Assembly (NCBI GenBank): GCA_964412395.1
Contig: CAYPOY010000250.1
Span: 1-7,726, forward strand
Reading direction: 5' to 3'
From: CAYPOY01 sp964412395
Lineage (GTDB): Bacteria > Chloroflexota > Anaerolineae > B4-G1
DNA length: 7,726 nucleotides
Below the pieces are notes generated by a model that was given only the letters and a program-made list of their open reading frames with translations, was not told the DNA's origin and made no database searches. A program made the position numbers and the translations under genes. Positions 1 to 6,039 of the stretch are shown in pieces (the stretch's first letter is position 1; each line of letters begins with the position of its first letter).

Positions 1-46
1 ACTGGCCGGTAGGCTCGATGACGCCCAGAAGGAGCTGTCGTCGCTG

Positions 47-454
47 GTGCTCGGTCAGGGGAGTGCCCCTCTGTCGCTCGGCGAGCTCTCGCTCCGTCCT
101 CACGCGCTTCGCCACCAGACGAGTCGCTACGACGTGACCCTGATGGTGGTGGACGGGGAGCAGCATACGCGGGATCTGATCCTGCTGCCAGACCGGGTGG
201 CGGCGAATTGGTGGCGGAAGGAGGGACACCGGTTAGACGTGGAGGACCTGCAAAAAGTCCTCGACGCCACCCCGGAGGTGCTGGTGGTGGGCACCGGTGC
301 CTATGGGTTGATGAAGGTGCCAGAGGAGACCCGCTGGGCGGTGGAAGCGGCGGGCATCGAGCTGCTGGCCGCCCATACGGGGGATGCCTGGCGGGTGTAC
401 AACGATCTACGAGAGCGTCACCGGACGGCCGGGGCGTTCCACCTGACGTGCTGA
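47..454 (+). CDS. Mth938-like (DUF498) domain protein, 5' end uncertain
   Basis: This is a small single-domain protein of the Mth938-like/DUF498 family, whose biochemical role is not firmly established. The family core is plain: VVDGE followed by a strand (residues 34-50 from GTG 47), then WWRKEGHRL (55-63), the loop VVGTGAYGLM (80-89), a helix, and the characteristic C-terminus FHLTC. The family is usually about 110-125 residues. The first 26 residues here look unlike the family N-terminus, which normally starts only a few residues before the RY..VDG strand. GTG 47 has AAGGAG at 29-34, a rather long 12-nt spacing, and the frame stays open to the left edge, so the real start could lie outside the window. 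GTG 134 and ATG 143 are internal alternatives but would trim the first strand. The gene ends only a few bases before the glycoside hydrolase, so the two may be co-transcribed. Family assignment is confident; the start is not. Confidence 0.82.
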   Translation: MLGQGSAPLSLGELSLRPHALRHQTSRYDVTLMVVDGEQHTRDLILLPDRVAANWWRKEGHRLDVEDLQKVLDATPEVLVVGTGAYGLMKVPEETRWAVEAAGIELLAAHTGDAWRVYNDLRERHRTAGAFHLTC

Positions 455-481
455 GCCGTGCATGGAGGCGGGGGCAGGAAT

Positions 482-2380
482 ATGAGAACTCTATGGGTAC
501 CCATCCAGGCATGGAAAACTCCTGCAAAGGCTTGGCGACAGCTCTCAGGCCGGAAGCGCCTTCGCCAGCAGGAAATCGCTCCATTGCCAGGGCTATTAGT
601 AACCTTCGCCAGGGTGACTGAACGCTTACCTCTGTGGGCTCGCCTTGTCCTGGTGGCCGTGCTCCTGATCTCCGTCCTGCTCAATCCCAATGCGCGGGTG
701 ACGGTCACTGCCGCGGGCATCCCCGACTATCGGTTTGGCGTCGTTGAGTCCTACGCCGCTCCATCCGCCGCCACTGCCCTGGGTGCAGGTTGGACCCGCG
801 TCACCTTCGAATGGAACAGAATCCAACCCAACGGCCCCGACGAGTGGAACGTCGTCTCCATCTCTGATGGCTCCCTGGCCAACGAACTGGCCCAGGGCCG
901 CCAGGTCATCGGGCTGCTGGTCACCACACCTGGTTGGGCCACCGATATGAGAATAGGCCCCGGCGTCCCCCAGGGCCTGTACCTGCCCACCGACGACCCC
1001 AATAACTTGTGGGCCAACTTCGTGCGCACCATCGTCGCTCGCTACGCTGGCCGTATTGACCATTGGACCATCTGGAACGAGCCTGAGATCCCACCCGGGT
1101 CGCCGGACATGACCTGGGGTGGCTCCATCAAGGATTTCATCCAATTGCTGCGCGTTGCCTATACCGTCGTCCAGGAGACTAACCCCAATGCCATCATTCA
1201 TATGTCGGCCATGACCCACTGGCACAACGAGCACTGGTTCGGCCAGTTCCTCGACGCGCTCGTCGCCGACCCGAACGCCGCAGCCAACAACTACTACTTC
1301 GACATTGCCACCCTCCACATCTACTTTCAGCCCGAGACCGTCTACGACATAACGGCCCACTATTACCGCCTGATGCACAATCGGGGCATCTACAAGCCCA
1401 TCTGGATCGCGGAAACCAACGCCGCCCCCTCCCAGGACCCCGCCTGGCCCGTGCCGAACGCCCAGTTCAACGTCTCGCTGGAGGAGCAGGCCTTCTTCAT
1501 CGTGCAGTCCCTCAGCCTGGGGATAGCCGCTGGCGCAGAGCGCATCGCCGTCTACAAAATGGCCGACACGGAAACCGACCGTGCTGCTGACCCCGAACCC
1601 TTTGGGCTGGTGCGGATGGACGGCAGCCGTCGCCCCGCCTTTACCGCCTACCAGGTCACGACGACCTACCTTTCAGGCTTCCGAGGTGGCAGTTGGGACC
1701 GCCGCGACGAGATCTCAGTCGTGGCGATAGACCGGGGCTCGCGGACGACGACCGTTGTCTGGGCGCGCACGCCCGAGCCCCAGAGCGCTATGATCGCGTC
1801 GCGGACGACTCGGGCGCTGCTGGTGGACGTGTGGGGCACGGCCTACTACGTCTATCCCGAGCGTGGCTACTATTTCATTGATCTGCCTGGTGCGAACTGC
1901 ACCCAGGGCTGTCTGATGGGCGGTGCGCCGTTCATGCTGGTCGAAGAGGCCCCGCTAAACGCCGACACTGTCCCCCCACCCTCCTCGCCGACCCCGCCGC
2001 CCGTGGAGAACGTTGACTCTGACGTCACTCCCGACCCCGACGCATTGCCCACTCCCACTCCTACCTTCACACCAACCCCGACGCCTACCCCGACACCCAC
2101 CCCGACACCCACTCCCACACCCATCTCCCCTCCTACCTTCACACCGACTTCATCAACTCCCACCCCGACCCTCACACCCAGCCCGACCCTCACACCCAGC
2201 CCGACCCACACCCCTTCCCCCACGCCTGTCCCCGTACCGAGGTCAGACATTCCCCCCAGCCGTCCGTGGCTCCTCATCGGTGTGCTAACACTCGCCATGG
2301 GGGGCACTGCCATCGCTGCAGATCGAGGTGGTTGGCGCCCACCAGCACCACACCGCGCCCGTCCGCGCCGGCCTTCCTGA
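482..2380 (+). CDS. Exported, membrane-anchored clan GH-A glycoside hydrolase with Pro/Thr linker
   Basis: This is probably a cell-surface retaining glycosidase; its substrate cannot be read from the sequence. Numbering is from ATG 482 (632 residues). A basic N-terminus leads into a hydrophobic segment (about 49-67, LPLWARLVLVAVLLISVLL), a signal peptide or anchor. A TIM-barrel domain resembling GH39/GH5 follows at about 80-400. WTIWNEPE carries the likely acid/base E200, TLHIYF contains H279, and PIWIAETN carries the likely nucleophile E311. A beta-rich segment (about 400-490) precedes a Pro/Thr/Ser linker (about 495-590), a second hydrophobic segment (594-613) and an Arg/Pro-rich tail typical of a C-terminal membrane stop. 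I chose ATG 482, which follows CAGGAAT; GTG 458 is also in frame but lacks a visible ribosome site. GTG 614 would give a compact classical signal peptide and is a serious alternative. The fold class is confident; the exact GH family is inference. Confidence 0.85.
   Translation: MRTLWVPIQAWKTPAKAWRQLSGRKRLRQQEIAPLPGLLVTFARVTERLPLWARLVLVAVLLISVLLNPNARVTVTAAGIPDYRFGVVESYAAPSAATALGAGWTRVTFEWNRIQPNGPDEWNVVSISDGSLANELAQGRQVIGLLVTTPGWATDMRIGPGVPQGLYLPTDDPNNLWANFVRTIVARYAGRIDHWTIWNEPEIPPGSPDMTWGGSIKDFIQLLRVAYTVVQETNPNAIIHMSAMTHWHNEHWFGQFLDALVADPNAAANNYYFDIATLHIYFQPETVYDITAHYYRLMHNRGIYKPIWIAETNAAPSQDPAWPVPNAQFNVSLEEQAFFIVQSLSLGIAAGAERIAVYKMADTETDRAADPEPFGLVRMDGSRRPAFTAYQVTTTYLSGFRGGSWDRRDEISVVAIDRGSRTTTVVWARTPEPQSAMIASRTTRALLVDVWGTAYYVYPERGYYFIDLPGANCTQGCLMGGAPFMLVEEAPLNADTVPPPSSPTPPPVENVDSDVTPDPDALPTPTPTFTPTPTPTPTPTPTPTPTPISPPTFTPTSSTPTPTLTPSPTLTPSPTHTPSPTPVPVPRSDIPPSRPWLLIGVLTLAMGGTAIAADRGGWRPPAPHRARPRRPS
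2034..2230 (+). repeat. Low-complexity Pro/Thr-encoding repeats in the hydrolase linker
   Basis: This C-rich stretch encodes alternating Pro-Thr and Pro-Ser residues. It contains two exact 18-bp tandem units (CCCGACCCTCACACCCAG, 2164-2181 and 2182-2199) followed by a diverged third copy from 2200. Looser 12-bp repeats of the CCCCGACACCCA type occur around 2085-2110. Linkers of this kind space surface enzymes from the membrane, and such repeats readily change length by slippage. Confidence 0.85.
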
Positions 2381-2394
2381 TAGGATTGGCAGCG

Positions 2395-2532
2395 CTACTC
2401 TGCTTCCAGTATAACCGCCTCGTCATCATAAAGGCTGCGGAAACGCTCGGCGTCAGCGCGGGTGCCTATGACGCTGCCCCCCCCCAGTGCATTGGCACTG
2501 CCACCTTCGGCTCTATCCTCCTGGTGAACGTG
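2395..2532 (-). pseudogene. Possible small ORF or gene remnant downstream of the cupin gene
   Basis: Between the hydrolase and cupin stop codons, the minus strand has a 45-codon open stretch from a TGA at 2533-2535 to a TAG at 2395-2397. Its C-terminal part, DAERFRSLYDDEAVILEAE, has the charged, helical look of a real protein tail. No ATG, GTG or TTG start lies in this frame. AGGAGG at 2517-2522 precedes GTG 2504, GTG 2498 and ATG 2492 in a neighbouring frame. That frame runs through the nine-G tract (C tract on +, 2477-2485) and stops at once at 2466. One extra G, or two fewer, would join the starts to the protein-like tail, giving about 35-39 residues. It could be a real small gene with a length-variable tract, a sequencing error, or a decayed remnant. 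No family is recognised. Confidence 0.3.
2485..2500. other. Short inverted repeat downstream of the cupin gene
   Basis: CAGTGC and GCACTG form a 6-bp stem around the loop ATTG, directly beside the nine-C tract and about 13 bases past the cupin stop. It sits in the convergent intergenic region and might help end transcription, but no T-run follows on either strand, so it is not a standard intrinsic terminator. Confidence 0.3.
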
Positions 2533-3187
2533 TCACCCGCACCAACGCTGTGCCCTGTGTGGTGCTGAGTTGGTAGACTGCCCCCTGCGGCACAACGGTG
2601 AAATCGCCAGGGTGTAGGTGCAGCATACTCTGGGATGTACGCACGGTTGCTGTGCCGTTCAGGATAAAGAGTAGCACGTCGTGAGAGGCCGGTACCTCGA
2701 CAGGCCAGGTCCCCTCTCCCCACGCCACCTGCACGACAGAGTCCTCGACCTGGGCGACAGTCTGGAACCGGAATGGCAAGGTGAGCGTCTGCAACGTGCC
2801 GTGAAAACTGAGGCGCTTCAACTTCGCCTCACCGGTGATGGTGTAGAGGCGGCGGCGGCCATTCTTCCGTTCGGGAACAAAGCCGCAGCGTAGAAGCAAC
2901 ACGCTGGCACGCAACCCTGAACTGGAGCGATGTTCTACCCCTTTCTGCACGACGGCCAACTCGCCTGGCCGAAGCCGCACCTCTCCCCACTTACTCTCCA
3001 GCAAGATAGTCCCATCGTAGACCCAGAACAACTCGTCGCGGTCCAGGTGTTTATGCCACTCCAGCAATCCCTGGCAGATGTAGATGCTGATGACAATGTC
3101 GCCCACGAAGGCAAGGTTCACCATCGAAAACGGCTTGTCCAGTACCATAGCAACCTGGGAGACGCTTAGTTTCTTAAGCCTGGTCAT
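2513..3187 (-). CDS. Bicupin (two-domain cupin) protein
   Basis: This is a two-domain cupin of 224 residues; its function is unknown. Such proteins include small-molecule metalloenzymes and sensors. The first cupin (about 25-100) has motif 1, WHKHLDRDELFWVYDG, supplying H45, H47 and E52. Motif 2, PGELAVVQKGVEHR, supplies H86, so a complete 3-His/1-Glu metal site is expected. The second cupin (about 140-222) keeps the shape motifs FILNGTATV and HPGDFTVVPQGAVY. It lacks an HxH pair and has Tyr205 where the last His should be, so it is probably structural or non-metal. I chose ATG 3187 over ATG 3196 because the latter overlaps the TATAAT box of the gene's own promoter; the transcript should begin at or next to 3187. 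No signal peptide is seen, so it is probably cytoplasmic. It is divergent from the nurA operon, and a regulatory link is possible but unproven. Confidence 0.8.
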   Translation of the reverse strand: MTRLKKLSVSQVAMVLDKPFSMVNLAFVGDIVISIYICQGLLEWHKHLDRDELFWVYDGTILLESKWGEVRLRPGELAVVQKGVEHRSSSGLRASVLLLRCGFVPERKNGRRRLYTITGEAKLKRLSFHGTLQTLTLPFRFQTVAQVEDSVVQVAWGEGTWPVEVPASHDVLLFILNGTATVRTSQSMLHLHPGDFTVVPQGAVYQLSTTQGTALVRVTRSPGG

Positions 3188-3194
3188 AAATGCC

Positions 3195-3223
3195 ATTATA
3201 CTTTCTCAGTGGCAGGGGCACAA
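3195..3223 (-). promoter_or_regulatory. Promoter of the bicupin gene, predicted leaderless
   Basis: On the minus strand, TTGTGC (3223-3218) lies 17 bp from a perfect TATAAT (3200-3195). Transcription would start 6-8 bases past the box, near 3187-3189, which is the ATG at 3187. The -35 matches TTGACA at only three of six positions, but the spacing is optimal. The position implies an mRNA with no 5' leader. Confidence 0.65.
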
Positions 3224-3250
3224 GTGAGAGCACGCTTGAATCGCTCCCGC

Positions 3251-3279
3251 TTGCCAGTGCCCGATGCCTCAAGTATAAT
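3251..3279 (+). promoter_or_regulatory. Strong sigma70-type promoter of the nurA-herA operon
   Basis: TTGCCA (3251-3256, five of six consensus bases) is separated by exactly 17 bp from TATAAT (3274-3279, six of six). The predicted start is near 3286, giving a leader of about 50 nt before the nurA GTG at 3335. It is back-to-back with the cupin promoter; 27 bp separate the two -35 boxes. Confidence 0.75.
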
Positions 3280-3290
3280 CAGTACTTGAG
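3268..3290. promoter_or_regulatory. Perfect inverted repeat over the -10 box, candidate operator
   Basis: CTCAAGTA (3268-3275) and TACTTGAG (3283-3290) are perfect 8-bp arms around the 7-bp centre TAATCAG. The left arm overlaps the first two bases of TATAAT and the right arm covers the predicted transcription start. That is the classical placement for a dimeric repressor that blocks RNA polymerase. The regulator is not encoded in recognisable form in this window. Confidence 0.55.
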
Positions 3291-3311
3291 AAGTCGAGGG
3301 GAGCAATCATA

Positions 3312-3328
3312 CCCCTGGGCGCAAGGGG
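3312..3328 (+). promoter_or_regulatory. Leader hairpin covering the nurA ribosome-binding region
   Basis: In the nurA leader, CCCCT (3312-3316) can pair with AGGGG (3324-3328) across a 7-nt loop. The right arm is part of the G-rich AAGGGGGG just before the GTG at 3335, the only ribosome-binding candidate for nurA. Pairing would hide it. The stem is only 5 bp, so this may be chance in GC-rich DNA. Confidence 0.3.
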
Positions 3329-3334
3329 GGCCGA

Positions 3335-4501
3335 GTGACACTTGAACTGAGCAGCTTGACCGGACAGGTGCGGGTGATGGGCGAGGAGTTGGCTGCCCGC
3401 CAGCGACAGCACGCCGACCTGGTGATGCTGGCGCACCGCTGGCTGGCTCAGTACGCCGACCAGGGCGAACGGTTGCGCCATCCTGCCCGCGCCACCCGCG
3501 CCGCCATCCCGACCGACGAACCTCTCAACGCCGTCCATCCCTTGCCTGCCATCCCAGGACGGTTCACCGTCATCGCCGCCGACGGTTCGCAGATTCAGCC
3601 CGACCGGCACGGCGCGGTACTCTACCACCTGATCAACATCGGCAGCCTGGTCTACCGGCACGGCAGCGGCGAAACGCCCGAGGCCCATAGCGAGCCCACC
3701 CTGGGCTACACCGAGGCCGACGTGTACGAAAACGGGATGCTGGTGGCCGGGAACCTGCTCGACGTGCGGCGGGATCTGGCCGAAATCACCCGCCTGGCTG
3801 ATCTTTGCGCCGTCGAGCCACCAGGGCCTACAGTAGCGCTGGCGGACGGCACCCTCATCCTGTGGGTGCTGGAAGATCGCTCCGAAGAGTGGCGACGCGC
3901 CAGGGTGATGGCCTACCTCGATCAATTGCACCGCATCCGCGAGGCCGGCGCAGCAGTGGCTGCCCTCACCAGCCGCCCGCGCCGCGCCGAGGTGACACGG
4001 TTGTTACACCTGGCCAGTCTGGAGGGGGACGAGAACCGGGCCAGCCAGGAGCCCAATCCGCTGGAACATCTGCCCGACCGCGCTGTCTTCGAACCGCTGC
4101 CTCCCGGCGCTCGCTCGGCTCTCTTTGCCAGCCCGTCATCCATCAACTGCGACTACTACCACCCCGCCGGTCACGGGGTCTACTTCTACTACCTCAACCT
4201 GGCCGAGGAGGGGCGCGACCCGGTCATCGCGCGGGTAGAGATGCCAGCCTGGGTGGCCAATGACCCCGACCGGCTGGCGTTGGTCCACGCCAGCCTCGTC
4301 GCTCAAGCGCGCATCACCGGCGACTACCCCTATGCGCTGGCCCGCGCCGACGAACTGGCTTTCATCAGTGGCCCAGAGCGGGAGGCTTTTGAGGACATGG
4401 TGACCACGGCGTTGCTGCGCGTCGGTGTCAGGCCGGCCCTCTCGCCAAAGGCGTATTACAAGACCCTGACCCGTCAGGGCAGAAGGAAGCATCGTGTATG
4501 A
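3335..4501 (+). CDS. nurA: NurA-domain 5'-3' nuclease
   Basis: This is a nuclease of the NurA family (388 residues). In characterised systems NurA forms a dimer that docks on a HerA hexamer and resects DNA ends, using metal ions. A helical N-terminus (about 1-50) precedes the RNase H-like core. The first catalytic Asp is in VIAADGSQI (D83), and the second acidic motif is VALADGTLILW (D171). Further family landmarks are VYFYYLNL (282-289), RVEMPAWV (300-307) and GDYPYALARADELAFISG (329-346, Y331). In the last motif the archaeal family usually has a His near residue 339, where this protein has Asp. The GTG 3335 start fits the strong upstream promoter; ATG 3377 is an alternative that would shorten the first helix. 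The stop overlaps the next start by 4 bp (ATGA), so translation is probably coupled. It heads an operon that ends in herA. Confidence 0.88.
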   Translation: MTLELSSLTGQVRVMGEELAARQRQHADLVMLAHRWLAQYADQGERLRHPARATRAAIPTDEPLNAVHPLPAIPGRFTVIAADGSQIQPDRHGAVLYHLINIGSLVYRHGSGETPEAHSEPTLGYTEADVYENGMLVAGNLLDVRRDLAEITRLADLCAVEPPGPTVALADGTLILWVLEDRSEEWRRARVMAYLDQLHRIREAGAAVAALTSRPRRAEVTRLLHLASLEGDENRASQEPNPLEHLPDRAVFEPLPPGARSALFASPSSINCDYYHPAGHGVYFYYLNLAEEGRDPVIARVEMPAWVANDPDRLALVHASLVAQARITGDYPYALARADELAFISGPEREAFEDMVTTALLRVGVRPALSPKAYYKTLTRQGRRKHRV

Positions 4502-5094
4502 GTAATAGGAATCTACGAGTTGGGCGAGTGTTGCGGGCCGGCACGCGCGGCTTTTCCATCGGCTGCGCGGTGATGCAGCCTGACATCCCGGCCTTCGGTT
4601 CGTTCGTGCGGACGGAAGGGCAGTCGCCAGGGAGTGCCATCTACGGCCTGATCTACGACGTTGGCGTGGAGGACGATCTCTTCGTGCGGCAGTTCATCAG
4701 CGCTGACGCACCCGAAGAGGTCGTGCTTGATCAACGCAAGAACCGCCAGGTACCCATCGAGGTCAGCGTGCTGGCGGTGGGCTGCAACGATGGCGAGAAC
4801 ATCCGCCATTGCCTGCCTATGCAACCCCCGGTGACGCTCGATTGGCTCTACCAGTGCAGCGATGAGGAGGTGCGGGCCTTCACCGCCCGCTTCGACTACT
4901 TTCGCCTGGTGCTGGAAGCTCGCGAAGTGCCGGCCGACGAACTGCTGGCCGCCAGCTTGCGGGTTGCCGCTGCCGCCCAGCCTGAGAATGAGCGAGAGAC
5001 ATTCCTGGTCGAGGCGGGCCGTGAACTGGCGCGGCTGTTGGCCGGCGATCCGGTGCGCCTGGAGGGACTGCTGCGACGATTGCGGAACGTGTGA
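4498..5094 (+). CDS. Stand-alone HAS-barrel-like protein of the HerA-NurA operon
   Basis: This 198-residue protein starts with a beta-rich region (about 5-115) resembling the HAS barrel found at the N-terminus of HerA and in ATP synthase subunits. Examples are LRVGRVLRAGTRGFSIGC, SAIYGLIYDV, and later VPIEVSVLAVG followed by LPMQPPV. The C-terminal part (about 118-198) is helical and charged, with no Walker motifs or recognisable catalytic site. HAS barrels in HerA help hexamer assembly and contact NurA, so an adaptor or cap role on the complex is a fair inference, not a demonstrated one. The ATG overlaps the nurA stop by 4 bp, and AGAAGGAAG lies just upstream (4481-4489). The domain assignment comes from sequence pattern only and needs a profile search. 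Confidence 0.72.
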   Translation: MSNRNLRVGRVLRAGTRGFSIGCAVMQPDIPAFGSFVRTEGQSPGSAIYGLIYDVGVEDDLFVRQFISADAPEEVVLDQRKNRQVPIEVSVLAVGCNDGENIRHCLPMQPPVTLDWLYQCSDEEVRAFTARFDYFRLVLEAREVPADELLAASLRVAAAAQPENERETFLVEAGRELARLLAGDPVRLEGLLRRLRNV

Positions 5095-5103
5095 GGTGAG
5101 ATT

Positions 5104-5904
5104 ATGGAAACCGTGGACACAGAGACACACCACCAGGTGGCTGAGGCCTTCGTGCAGGAGTCAGGGTACGCGGACGATGAACGGGTGCGGGCGATTTTCA
5201 TCATCGGTTCCAGCGCCAGCGGGGAGGAAGATACCTACTCCGACGTGGACATGCTTATAGCTGTCAACACACCCATCCCCGACGATGAGCGGTTGGAGCG
5301 GCTGCAGGCCATCGGTTGCCGAAACATCATGCTGGCCATCGCCGGTGTGGACAACCCCGCGCTACAGGTGGAATCGCAGGTCATTGACAAGTTCGTCTTC
5401 CGCGATACCTGGTTTGACGTCAGTTGTCATCTGCCCCACCAACTCGAGTTCCGCTTCGACTATGTGACACTGGTGGACAAAGATGACCTGACGCCACGCT
5501 TGTGCGTGCCCGATCAGACATACAGCGAGGCAGACCTCAAGGCCCGTGCCCAGGCGGACCTGCGCCTGTTGCACGTGCGCATCTACCGCTACGAGAAGTA
5601 CATCCGGCGAGGAGAATGGGTTGGCCTGGATCTTACCGCTCTCAAAAACGCGATTGTGGACGTGGTGATGGTGTTGAACGGTCGCCCCAACTACAATCGC
5701 TATTCCTCTCGCATAAGCCAACTGCTGCGCGATCTGCCGGTTAAACCGGAGCACTTCGATCGGGACCTGTTGGACATCCTGCACATGGACAACCGGGAGG
5801 CCTGGTCACGCAAGATCGAGATGCTGCGCCGTCTGGAGGCTGACCTGACCGCGTTGTGCGAGGCTCGCTGGGGGCCGATTGCGATGTTTGACGACGAGAG
5901 ATGA
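5104..5904 (+). CDS. MNT/KNTase-type nucleotidyltransferase
   Basis: This is a nucleotidyltransferase of the polymerase-beta superfamily (266 residues). It is expected to move a nucleotidyl group, often AMP, from an NTP to a small molecule, protein or RNA; the acceptor is unknown. The signature IIGSSASG...YSDVDM is complete: G35-S36, then the catalytic pair D47 and D49. D105 in TWFDVSCHL is the likely third acidic residue. The C-terminal half (about 140-255) is all-helical, like the accessory bundle of antibiotic nucleotidyltransferases. I see no HEPN-type RX4-6H motif in it. The ATG at 5104 follows GAGGTGAG with good spacing, 9 bp after the previous gene. Its place inside a nurA-herA operon suggests work with that complex rather than drug resistance, though aminoglycoside or lincosamide modification cannot be ruled out. 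Confidence 0.82.
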   Translation: METVDTETHHQVAEAFVQESGYADDERVRAIFIIGSSASGEEDTYSDVDMLIAVNTPIPDDERLERLQAIGCRNIMLAIAGVDNPALQVESQVIDKFVFRDTWFDVSCHLPHQLEFRFDYVTLVDKDDLTPRLCVPDQTYSEADLKARAQADLRLLHVRIYRYEKYIRRGEWVGLDLTALKNAIVDVVMVLNGRPNYNRYSSRISQLLRDLPVKPEHFDRDLLDILHMDNREAWSRKIEMLRRLEADLTALCEARWGPIAMFDDER

Positions 5905-6008
5905 TGAGCGGGCCATTGGGGGAGCTGGGGCCACATCAGCAGGCAGACGATATCCGCATTTTCGCGCGCGGCATCGTTGAGCACCTGGAGCACAGAGGGG
6001 CATTATAG
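5901..6008 (+). CDS. Possible 35-residue microprotein
   Basis: This short frame begins MMSGPLGELGPHQQADDIRI and ends FARGIVEHLEHRGAL before a TAG at 6006-6008. Its ATG overlaps the stop codon of the nucleotidyltransferase by 4 bp (ATGA), and a second in-frame ATG follows at once. That is the same coupling geometry as the nurA/HAS junction. It fills almost all of the gap before the next gene. It has a predicted short helix, no signal peptide and no membrane segment. No family is recognised. It could also be a chance frame, but the overlap and gap-filling argue for translation. Confidence 0.45.
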   Translation: MMSGPLGELGPHQQADDIRIFARGIVEHLEHRGAL

Positions 6009-6039
6009 AGGCATAATTAGGCGAGTGAGTGGAGAGAGT

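Noticed and set aside
1..115. A minus-strand open frame running off the left edge, beginning VAKRVRTERELAERQRG
   Set aside because: It looks protein-like, but it would overlap the Mth938-like gene on the other strand, has no clear ribosome site, and only 38 codons are visible.
626..1378. A 250-codon minus-strand frame opposite the hydrolase
   Set aside because: It is Gly/Val/Asp-rich with no domain and lies opposite the conserved catalytic barrel, as expected of an antisense shadow in GC-rich DNA.
2034..2230. The repeated C-rich stretch as a possible CRISPR array
   Set aside because: The repeats are short, in frame, code for Pro/Thr and have no unique spacers.
1870..2313. A minus-strand frame of Gly-Val repeats
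   Set aside because: It is the antisense reading of the Pro/Thr linker repeats.
3269..3931. A 220-codon minus-strand frame opposite nurA
   Set aside because: It lies opposite the NurA DGSQ motif and would start inside the gene and run through the promoter region; no family resemblance.
4513..5133. A 206-codon minus-strand frame opposite the HAS-like gene
   Set aside because: The plus strand has coupled starts, ribosome sites and family motifs; the antisense frame has none.
5977..6024. An AT-rich patch before the 83-residue gene that might be an internal promoter
   Set aside because: TATAGA and CATAAT can be seen, but no -35 box lies at 16-18 bp, and the patch is mostly inside the microprotein frame.
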